DNA of 64,000 bases from Pieris napi (Eukaryota; Arthropoda; Insecta; Lepidoptera; Pieridae): contig NC_062249.1 in NCBI RefSeq assembly GCF_905475465.1, forward strand, positions 9,994,501-10,058,500, written 5' to 3'. The notes beneath the pieces were generated by a model that was not told where the DNA came from, did no database searches, and saw nothing but the letters and a program-made list of their open reading frames with translations. Positions 56,701 through 64,000 of this stretch are shown here, piece by piece. How positions within the stretch are numbered: the stretch's first letter is position 1; every line of letters starts with the position of its first letter. The translations under genes were made by a program, and so were the position numbers.

Positions 56701-59700
56701 ACAAAGGGTGTTTTTCAAAAATGAATAGTTGGTTTTTAGTTAATATTATTATCCTATATTACTTTTGATAATATTAATATTGATTGGACGTTAAAAAAAT
56801 ATTGTGTTATTAGGACGAGTCGGACGGTTCCTCAGAGAGTACACGAAGCAGCAGTGCCAGCAGCACACAGAGTCAGAATTTACCTAACAGCGATGGTTTG
56901 TATTTTTTTTAATATGTAGAGATATAATAAATAAAATCACAGTCGTAGTATACAAAAATATAGCAAGTAACTTTTACTACCATATGTAAAAACCGCTTCT
57001 GAATTTTAGTTAGACTAATATTAGTTCATCTGTTAATAATGAGAGCAGTGTTGGCCTAGTGGCTTCAGCGTGCGACTCTCATCCCTGAGGTTGTAGTTTC
57101 GATACCCGGCTGAGCACCAATGGACTTTCTATGTGCGCATTTAACATCGTGAGGAATGTCTTAGACACAAAAAGTCGACGGCGTGTGTCAGGCACTAGAG
57201 GCTGGATCATCTACTTTTGTTGATTTAAAAATCAACAAAAATAGCAAAAACGGAAAATTATTGACTAAAGTAAAATGTATTGCAGGTCTACCTCCAGGCT
57301 GGAGTATGCAGCGTGCTCCGAATGGTAGAGTATTCTTCATCGACCACAATAATAAGACAACTACTTGGGTCGATCCTAGAACAGGTAAATAATAAAATAT
57401 TAGATTTTTTTAAGTATTACCGATCGAAATTGATAATATAATTTAAGGAATGCGTAATATTTTTCAGGTTGTGCATCGAATTTGCCAAGTGCAGCGTTAG
57501 CGAGCGCGGGAGCGGAAGCGGATGAGTTGGGTCCGCTGCCTGAGGGATGGGAGGAACGCGTGCATACAGATGGACGTATCTTCTTTATTGATCACAGTGA
57601 GTTGAATGGAGATATTTTTTAAGTCAAACTGGTTATTTGTGCCCCGCCCCTACTAACCGGTAGGTAAGGTGTTCTTATGTACATGCCTTAGTAGTTATAC
57701 TTCTTTGGCGTAACAAGATAAAAATCTTTTCAAAAAAATTATTCTACGTTTGTAGAAAAAACGACACTAACAATAGAGAAAAGGTATTTAATACATTGAA
57801 AGTTTTATTTTAACGCATTATGTCGGCTTTTTGTGACGGTGTGCGCGCATCGTAAAAATTTACTCTCATCATTTTTCCTAACGCGCCAAAAGAAGTATAA
57901 CTTCAAAAATGTAAACTTTTTTGTTAGTTATAGTAACTATATTTGGAATTTTAATTCCGTAGAATGACATGTCATGTTCAGACTCGTATTGAAATTGAAA
58001 AATGTGTCCGGGCAAAAAGGTTAGCCATCTCTGACATGTCAAAATGAGAGCTGTCAGAATTCTACAGTTGCAAGAATGATACAGCAATGGAAGAGATAAC
58101 ATCTTGATTTGTTATTACATACTTACATTTTATTCATAGTTTTGCCATAAATAATATCAAAACCTGGAAATATTAAATACCTGATAGATTTTCTAAAACA
58201 TTTGGCTGTCAACAATGCTTATTATTTTCTTTAAGTATTACAATTTACGCAATGAAATGAAAATACCACATGTATATAAAAACCACAAAGATTTCATCGT
58301 CTACATTTAAATCTGAATTGTATCATCTAGTAAAAAATCAAATTCGAACATCCGTGTTTTGCTTGGTTGACTGATCGAGTTTATTATGTCTACCCACATT
58401 TTTGGTGCTGCTCTGTTTTGTTATTTTATATATGTACCTACATCTGTGCGCTCTAATTTCTAATTTTTAATCTTAGTTTTAAATAATATGTGTTTCTCAG
58501 TAAGTGAATTTTGTATGCAATTCTTATGAGAAATAAATTTATTCTTAAACCAAAGAATTGGGAAATAATTGCAGATACCCGCATCACGCAATGGGAGGAC
58601 CCTCGTCTCTCCAATCCCCACATCGCTGGCCCAGCTGTGCCTTACTCTCGCGACTATAAACGCAAGTACGAATACCTCAAGAGTCAGTTGCGTAAGCCGG
58701 TGAGTTTTGTTTACCGTTTAACTATTGATATACACGCTGTAACAAAAGAACGTACACGCAAGGCACGTATAACGTACGTGGAACGATAGTTAACGGATAC
58801 TCAATTTTTCAATTTAGTTTGAATTAAATATTTGTATTATAATCTTATTGACTAGTTTCGTATAAGAATAACCTAGGCATATTAGACGTTTTCTGATATT
58901 TTGAATTTTTATGATAAATATAGCCCGGTCCCGGCTTCGCACGGGTGCGCTACATTTTTTAAATATTTTGGCATAAATAATAGGTAATGTTACCATCGTA
59001 TAAATATTGACATTAATATTAATACGATACTAACTTTTGTATGGCAAGATAGAAAAGTGTTGTTTTTAGACTTTTCCAGGCAATTATTTAATTTTTCTCT
59101 CCGTAAGAACCATCATTGTACTTCAAGGAATATTATAAAAAAAGGAATAGTGAAATCGGTTCAGTTGCTCTCGAGATTTGCGCTAAGCAACACATTCAGC
59201 AATTCATTTTCATATAATAGATAAAAAAAAATTAAACGAGTAGTTAAATCCTTTGAGTAAAATTTATAGTTTGGCAGTAACTTAGTGAAACTAAATTTAT
59301 TTTGTAAAAGTTAAATATATGTTGTCGCTGAAGTTTGTAGGAGTTATTAAGCTAGCACTTTTCTGTAGGCAGCGTTAGAACGTAGGTTTTCGTTCGACCG
59401 CTTTATCTGCGACACACTTGACCGACTATCACGATAAAGTGTTTATATTTTAATTTTAATTTATAGTGACATTTACAAATAAGGTGGCTTTCTAGTGGTA
59501 TTAGAATTTTTTAAATAAGTTCTGTAGATCCAAAGATTACTCCCTACAACCTCACAATATAACATTTGTGTAGATAAAAACAAGGTCTCCGCCGCGGCGC
59601 GCCGGTCTATGTTCGCAATAATCTCAAAAATTTCACGGAATTAATTAATTTTTTAAATTAAAATACCACCGCTAGAAAAGGCTCTTTATTCGTACCTAGG

Positions 59701-62700
59701 TATTGATCCTTAGCAAAACAATTACCAACGTTTCACATATTAGCTACAATTTAATGGCATAACCACCAAAAAAGCATGGTGGATTGGTGTTCTCCTGCCG
59801 TTTCTCTTGAATAGTTTACTACTATGTAATATAACAAAAATCTTAGCCACAGCAACGCTTGGCCGAGTCTACTAGTCACCAATATCTAGAATATTTTTTA
59901 AGGTTTACGGGTCACGTGGTTGCTAGTATTTGTGTATTATTAATTTATTAGGTTTTTCAGAGTAACGTACCAAACAAGTTTGAAATAAAAGTCCGTCGAA
60001 ACTCGATTCTGGAGGACTCTTATCGCATCATTAGTTCTGTTAGTCGAGTCGATCTTCTGAAGACAAAGCTATGGGTTGAGTTCGAGTCTGAAGTCGGCTT
60101 GGGTGAGTTATTTATTTATAAGTTCTAAAACAACGTGCATAAATACAAGAAAATATGACATCACACATTTTAAACACACACACATACATTATATTAGAAC
60201 ATAAGCAAGGTAGCGAGGGAAAAAATTAAATAAGCAACCAAAAAAAAAAAATAAAAAAAATAATAAAGTAATAATTATTTTGATATATAATTTACACTCT
60301 ACAAGCTTATTCATTACAAATACACAATTTAATTTTACTTAAAACTTAGTTTTTCTGAATATGTACTTTGAGTTTGTTAGATATTTATAGTTTCAGTAAT
60401 ATTATTAATTTTATCAACGATGTTAAGTTACGAATGTTTTTTTTTTACATCTATATAACTTGCATATGGGGGCATTCTTCTTTATAGATTGTGCAGAAAG
60501 AACCGTCGTAGATTTGAGGTCGCAGTTGGGCTAATTTTTTATGTTGACAACACTGTTACGTCATTATAGTCTGACAGCAATCATCTTTATATGAATACAA
60601 TTATCTATAATTTTTGTAAATGAGCAAATAAGAATTAAATTGGTTTACGTAATTAATTATTTATTTGAAAAAAAAAACAGATACATCTCTATACAATAAA
60701 AAAGGGTGCGTTTAATTATGTACGCGCGTAAGAAGTTAGAAGAAGTTAGAAGTATACTTCCTTGGCATTATTAAAAATAGTTTTTGATTGCATGCAAATA
60801 ATTAATTACAATTAAATAATCAAATACTGGAAAAAGGAGTCATTATAGTCAATAAAGTTCAGTTTATATTTGAAAAATTAAATAAATAAATATTTATTAT
60901 TATTCTCTTACATCTGTAACATAAATTCTATTATTATTCGAATGTTGTTTTTAAATTATGTCCAATGCCGTAGCATCTTCCGTGGGCAACTTCATTCTAT
61001 TAATTTTGTGTCACGGTGCGCGCGCATCGTAAAAATTCATCTCTTCAATTTTTCATAACGCGCCTAAAGAAGTATATCTTCAAACAAAGTTTAAAAAATT
61101 TGTCAGGTATAGAACCTCCTCCGCAAAGATTATAAATAAAACACTCGTACATATATTCCACAGATTATGGCGGTCTGGCCCGTGAATGGTTCTTCCTGCT
61201 GTCGAAGGAAATGTTCAACCCGTATTATGGTCTATTCGAGTACTCTGCTATGGATAACTATACACTCCAAATTAACCCCAACAGTGGGGTTTGCAATGAG
61301 GAGCATCTCAATTATTTTAAATTTATTGGTCGTGTCGCTGGTATGGCTGTGTACCATGGGAAACTGCTTGATGGTAAGTGTTTTTTTCTAACATTAATAG
61401 ATATTACCGTTTTGATATTAGTACCTGTATTTGTGTGTTTGTTTGCCCTTATTTTGTTGTAAAAAAAAGTTTTTGCGTTAATTGAAACTGATTGGAGCCA
61501 CTGGTTCTGAAAAATGATTTTAATAATCCTTCAATACATTCGAAAGAAAAGAGAAATAAAAAAGAGAGAGAGGGAAAATCGGTTTTCCGGAATGAAAACT
61601 TTTGTGTTTTTCTGTGATTTTTTCTCTATATAAACCTCAGCATTCAAGTCATAAGTTTTTAATTAACAAATAAAAAATAGGGGTTGTTCGTAGAGGGGTG
61701 AAAATTAAGAGTTGTATGTATTTTGTATCCTGTATCATAAAAAAATATAAACAAAAAAAATTGCCTAAAAAATTAAAATTAAAATTTTAGGGGTGTTAGC
61801 ATTTAGGGGGATGAATAATAGATGTCCAATTCATCTCAGGCTTACTGAACATGCATAAAAAAATTCATAAGAATCGTTTGAGCCGTTTCGGTGGAGTATG
61901 GGAACGAACATTGTGACACGAGAATTTTATATATTAGAAGATGTGATGGAGTTTTATGTGTATTAATTTTAAAATAAAATATTTGCAGCATTCTTTATCC
62001 GTCCATTCTACAAGATGATGCTGGCCAAACCCATTGATCTTCAAGACATGGAATCTGTTGACTTGGAGTACTATAACTCGCTTATGTGGATACGGGTAAA
62101 AAGACATTCTTCTATTTGACATGCTATTGACCCTTTCACTAAGGTCATGCATTCGAATCACGGAATGCTTTAATGCAATTTTCTTTCTATGTGCGTGAGA
62201 ATGTATGTATGATCCAAAATTCGACATGTGTCAGGCTGATTTATTTTCCTATTAAGAAAAAATAATTGAATAGACTTTCCGCACGCTTGTACGCTGGTAC
62301 GTGATACAATTCCAGTCGACCAATAAGAATAAAGCGAAATGCGTGATAGTCTTTTGTTTCACATTACCACGTTTCAGTATTCCCAAATGAAATGAACAAA
62401 TTACCTGAATGTTTTTTTTTTTAAAGACGGTGAAGCTTGTGTTATGGGTACTAGGCAACGTATATACATACATATTATAGATAGATAGACATATAAATAC
62501 ATATTTAAACACCCAAGACCTAAGCACAACACCAAATGCTCATCACATCGATGTTCGTCTCAGCCGGGGATCGAACCCGGGACCCATGGATTCGCAGTCA
62601 GGGGTACTAAACACTAGACCAATGAATCGTCAAATGTAATTCATACGTAAACCGTACTCTATATTGTTATTTATTTGTTAATATATCGTAAAGCCGCTAT

Positions 62701-63637
62701 AATGTCACTCGATTTAAAGACAAACTCCCGGAAACGTTGAATTTCCACTTTAATTGGTTTGTTTTATCTTTACACTGTAAAGTTTCTGTAACAGCAGAAT
62801 ATGTGCTTTCCATTCCGCGTCTTTATATAGAGTCGATAAATAAAAAAAAACATTGTCAATTTCAGGATAATGATCCCTCAGAATTATATTTAACGTTCGC
62901 GGTGGATGAAGAGCAATTTGGAAAGACGTACCAGAGAGAGCTGAAGACAAATGGGGCCAATATTTCAGTTGACAACGAGAATAAAGATGAATATATCAAG
63001 TGAGTACCTCCTTTACTACCTTTTTTATAGAACAGAGGGCAAACGGGTAGGAGGCCTCATGCTCAGTGATACAGAAGGCTCGCGAGTGCGTTGCCGGCCT
63101 TTCAAAAAATAGTACGCTCTTTTCTTGAAGGACCCTAAGTCGAAATACTTCAGTGGGCAGCTGGTTCCACATAGTGGTGGTGCGCGGCAAAAACTGCCTT
63201 GAAAAACGCTCAGTTGTGGAACGACTGGTCGTCGATGTGATATGGGTAGAATTTCGTATTCTGTCTCGATAAAACTTAGTAGAAGATGCAGAAAGATCCG
63301 CCAAGTGTCCATGGGCGGACACTCACATCAGATGAGCATCCTGCCCGTTTGCCTTTCGTATATTTATATAAAAAAAATATGGTGAAATTAACGGATTTTT
63401 GTGTATAGATCTGTGATCGAATGGCGTTTCGTGCGTCGTGTTCAGGAGCAAATGAACGCGTTCCTCGAAGGCTTTGGCGCTCTGGTGCCACCAGCTTTGC
63501 TCAAGATCTTCGATGAACACGAGCTTGAGTTGTTACTCTGTGGTATACAGCGCATAGATGTCAGGGATTGGCGTGCTAACACCCTGTATAAGGGAGATTA
63601 TCATGCGAACCATCTGGTCGTGCAGTGGTTTTGGAGG
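38797..63637 (+). CDS. Nedd4: Nedd4-type HECT E3 ubiquitin ligase, 3' end outside window
   Basis: Ubiquitin ligase that binds PY motifs and ubiquitinates membrane proteins. Nineteen exons seen: 38797-38820, 39837-39916, 40791-40872, 42988-43026, 43452-43621, 48766-48907, 50288-50362, 51407-51522, 53343-53460, 54935-55633, 56814-56895, 57286-57384, 57468-57596, 58575-58699, 59961-60102, 61164-61373, 61989-62095, 62866-62999, 63409-63637. All phases agree: 934 codons so far. C2 domain in exons 2-6 (LAKKDIFGASDPYVRVEL, TLNPVWNQEFVFR, VFDENRLTRDDFLG). WW1 in exon 8 (LPTGWEERQDANGRTYYVNH), WW2 in exon 12, WW3 in exons 13-14. HECT from exon 15 (DYGGLAREWFFLLSKEMFNP, KLLDAFFIRPFYKMML). The catalytic Cys is beyond the window. 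Start MAWQSDNR is the frame in phase with exon 2. Exon 10 adds a 233-aa acidic linker. Three WW domains match Drosophila Nedd4 rather than Su(dx). Confidence 0.95.
41109..41456 (+). mobile_element. MITE family A, copy 3
   Basis: GGTGCGTGTTCTTAGTACGC to AAGAAGTGTAACTTCAAAAA. Lacks about 35 bp found in copies 2 and 4 near its right end. Confidence 0.8.
42223..42532 (+). mobile_element. Interspersed repeat family D, copy 3
   Basis: Begins ACTAGCTGACCCGGCAAACG and ends GACACGAGAATTTTGTATAA. The most complete copy along with 15734. Confidence 0.65.
44659..46401 (+). CDS. Harbinger accessory protein with MADF (Myb/SANT-like) domain
   Basis: Two exons, 44659-45000 and 45919-46401, joined in phase 0 (ACA|GTAAGT, ACAG|GTAGAT): 274 aa. 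Residues about 5-95 are a MADF domain (IMQLIELFQSKPLLWDCS, YKDRNKKNDAFEEIS, W..YYEPLEFL). The rest is charged, with a basic RKRNK motif and a helix-rich tail (ILEVLKSAKKKMDEREKKDPFDIYG) resembling BESS-type C-termini. In Harbingers this protein carries the transposase to the nucleus and to the TIRs. Its intron encloses exon 2 of the transposase on the other strand. Start: the ATG just before the MADF domain; an earlier in-frame GTG is not used. Confidence 0.88.
45056..46937 (-). CDS. Harbinger (HARBI1-like) DDE transposase
   Basis: Two exons on the minus strand, 46470-46937 and 45056-45877, phase 0 (AAG|GTACAA, TTAG|GTTCCA): up to 429 aa. A second Met at 46877 would give 409 aa; HARBI1 itself has 349. 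N-terminal helix-turn-helix region (RLAITLRYLATGDSYSSLSY, FRVSKQLISKIIPDV). DDE_4 nuclease: D185 (GAIDGKHV), D275 (VIVGDSAF) and E313 (RRIIENVFG). CVYLHNFLRR near the end is also typical. No stop or frameshift seen. Its intron (45878-46469) encloses exon 2 of the MADF gene. Confidence 0.92.
47007..48765 (+). other. Rest of Nedd4 intron 5
   Basis: AT-rich DNA with no repeat, exon or RNA gene that I can support. A short open frame on the minus strand at 48701-48889 is the antisense of exon 6. Confidence 0.5.
49659..50084 (+). mobile_element. MITE family B, copy 3
   Basis: From TTTTGAAGTGAAACTTCTTT to TTCACTTCTGACATGTGTTC / TGCACGCACTTTTT. In Nedd4 intron 6. Confidence 0.75.
50865..51233. mobile_element. 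pogo/Tigger-like MITE
   Basis: Left GTAGAACCTCGTTAAGTCGA and right inverse TCGACTTATAGAGGTTCTAC. The interior repeats variants of AACTCGAA and ACCTCC. Ends CAGTAGAACCTC-like are common for insect pogo/Tigger elements. In Nedd4 intron 7. Confidence 0.65.
51650..51998. mobile_element. Palindromic MITE with about 50-bp TIRs
   Basis: Outer arms (CACCGTAAAATTGTAAACAC ... ATCTATCTCGCGA) and inner arms (GCTTACAATTTAACGTATTA ... TTCGGTA) are both inverted, so most of the 349 bp folds on itself. In Nedd4 intron 8. Confidence 0.8.
52259..52517. mobile_element. MITE family C, copy 4
   Basis: GGAGCGTACAAGTATTACGT at left, CGTTACGTAATACTTGAACG at right, with a C10-type tract at 52303. TIR ends worn. In Nedd4 intron 8. 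Confidence 0.7.
52892..53110 (+). mobile_element. Degenerate tRNA-derived SINE
   Basis: Shares the word order TTGGCAGTGCCTTTATCGTG, CCTGAGGTC, GAGCATTTAACACTCGCTC and GTGAGGAAAC with the lepidopteran SINE, but is worn. Confidence 0.55.
53146..53325. mobile_element. Short TIR element (Tc1/pogo-like MITE)
   Basis: Ends TGTACAGTTTAAACTC and GTTTACACTGTATAT are roughly inverted. ATTCGTTATAGAGAGG is repeated inside. About 180 bp, in Nedd4 intron 8, finishing just before exon 9. Confidence 0.5.
53461..54934 (+). other. Nedd4 intron 9
   Basis: AT-rich, no feature recognised. Confidence 0.5.
55634..56813 (+). other. Nedd4 intron 10
   Basis: No repeat recognised with confidence. A frame at 56051-56275 is somewhat GC-richer but has no family features. 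Confidence 0.45.
57045..57200 (+). mobile_element. tRNA-derived SINE (lepidopteran type)
   Basis: Clear A-box-like TGGCCTAGTGGCTTCAGC, B-box-like GTTTCGATACCC, then ACCAATGGACTTTCTATGTG and tail GTCGACGGCGTGTGTCAGGC. In Nedd4 intron 11, 86 bp before exon 12. Confidence 0.8.
57667..57910 (+). mobile_element. MITE family A, copy 5 (divergent, internally deleted)
   Basis: AGGTGTTCTTATGTACATGC ... GTTATACTTCTTTGGC at left and GCGCGCATCGT ... ACGCGCCAAAAGAAGTATAA at right. Confidence 0.7.
58700..59960 (+). other. Nedd4 intron 14
   Basis: 58918-59225 resembles an interspersed insect repeat (GCCCGGTCCCGGCTTCGCAC at the left, GTTCAGTTGCTCTCGAGATT at the right). The rest is unassigned. Confidence 0.5.
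60704..61083 (+). mobile_element. MITE family A, copy 4
   Basis: Full-length copy ending 80 bp before Nedd4 exon 16. Left end carries a duplicated AGAAGTTAGA. Confidence 0.8.
61575..61942 (+). mobile_element. Interspersed repeat family D, copy 4
   Basis: Contains GAGCCGTTTCGGTGGAGTAT and ends GACACGAGAATTTTATATAT. In Nedd4 intron 16, ending 46 bp before exon 17. Confidence 0.65.
62140..62245 (+). mobile_element. SINE fragment
   Basis: TTTCTTTCTATGTGCGTGAG and GACATGTGTCAGGCTGATTT match the 3' half of the 57045-type SINE; the tRNA-like head is worn. Confidence 0.5.
62425..62640 (-). mobile_element. tRNA-headed SINE, second family
   Basis: On the minus strand the head reads TCATTGGTCTAGTG, CTGACTGCGAATCC, then the B box GGGTTCGATCCCCGGCTGAG, almost a tRNA. 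It is followed by an unrelated body with a TAGATAGATAG microsatellite. The tRNA-like part has no proper acceptor stem, so it is a SINE and not a tRNA gene. Confidence 0.78.
63029..63375 (-). mobile_element. 3' fragment of a non-LTR retrotransposon
   Basis: The minus strand encodes a LINE ORF2 C-terminal signature (RQFLPRTTTMWNQLPTEVF, then LFFERPA) ending soon after. 5'-truncated copy in Nedd4 intron 18, about 30 bp from both flanking exons. Confidence 0.7.
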
Positions 63638-63680
63638 GTAAGTTTTTTGTTATTTTCTTTAAATTTTTCAAAAAGGTTTA

Positions 63681-63955
63681 GGGAGCGTTCGAGTATTACG
63701 TCACGCAATTTTTGGATTATTATTGACCCCCCCCCCCATGTAACGCGCCGTAACGTTTTTCGGTACCCAAGTATAGTAAAATGTTTCGTGACCACCTTGT
63801 GACTCTTTATATCTAAAAGTTACCATTATGTGGTGTAAAATACTGGGAAGTCGAAAATAATATTAACAATAACGCGTAATTTAATCCCGGCCCCGTATCG
63901 TAACGTTTTACAAAAAGACCCCCCCCCCAGAATTCGTTACGTAATACTTGAACTA
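63681..63955. mobile_element. MITE family C, copy 5
   Basis: GGGAGCGTTCGAGTATTACG at left, ATTCGTTACGTAATACTTGA at right, with C tracts at 63727 and 63920. In Nedd4 intron 19. Confidence 0.72.
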
Positions 63956-64000
63956 GTAGATTTTTATTTTTATTATTATTTTTATTTTTTTTTAAATTTG

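Noticed and set aside
62550..62640. tRNA-like sequence with a perfect B box (minus strand)
   Set aside because: Followed by a SINE body and microsatellite and lacking a full acceptor stem; called SINE head, not a tRNA gene.
62996..63322. 108-codon minus-strand frame as a gene
   Set aside because: It is the C-terminal piece of a LINE ORF2, 5'-truncated, inside a Nedd4 intron.
1..64000. CRISPR array, bacterial operon or rRNA genes
   Set aside because: No spaced direct repeats or rRNA sequence; the window is clearly eukaryotic.

Overview
This window is a piece of an insect nuclear genome, most likely from a moth or butterfly (Lepidoptera). It is AT-rich, its genes have many short exons with GT/AG introns, and its introns are full of tRNA-derived SINEs, small TIR elements and Jockey-type LINE pieces of the kinds found in Lepidoptera. 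The species cannot be named from the sequence alone. Exon borders below come from reading splice signals, reading phase and family homology by eye; no RNA evidence was available.

Layout. (1) 1-7350: a Jockey-type LINE on the minus strand. Its ORF1 is cut at the second zinc knuckle by a 4.09-kb gypsy/errantivirus-like LTR element (2380-6467) with identical LTRs but most of pol missing. (2) 8416-22317: two tandem minus-strand genes of the mitochondrial 3-ketoacyl-CoA thiolase (ACAA2) type. The one at 11940-22317 is complete (8 exons, 396 aa). The other shows only exons 1 and 2 (8416-9298), and its downstream side is filled with transposons. Introns of the complete gene hold a 1.2-kb palindrome, a P-element-like MITE carrying a lone THAP exon, and other TIR elements. 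(3) 22980-27061: an apparently intact six-exon P-element/THAP9-type transposase gene (873 aa, minus), with an inverted, internally deleted copy of its last exon directly after its stop codon. (4) 27886-29594: three intronless reading frames on the plus strand, METTL23-like, SLIRP-like and ACBD6-like, spaced +3 and -1 nt, an apparent tricistronic unit. (5) 30385-35305: CNOT11 (CCR4-NOT subunit), 10 exons, minus, complete. (6) 37116-63637 and beyond: a Nedd4-type HECT ubiquitin ligase on the plus strand (C2, three WW domains, most of HECT), with a candidate alternative first exon. The catalytic-cysteine end lies past the window. Its fifth intron contains a complete PIF/Harbinger transposon (44458-47003) whose two genes are interleaved on opposite strands.

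The host genes are housekeeping functions: fatty-acid beta-oxidation, protein methylation, mitochondrial RNA stability, acyl-CoA binding, mRNA deadenylation and ubiquitin ligation. They do not form one pathway. The most unusual biology is the tricistronic gene array, the interleaved Harbinger gene pair, the intact P-type transposase beside its own inverted fragment (a possible self-silencing hairpin), and the trans-mobilised deletion derivative of an env-bearing retroelement.
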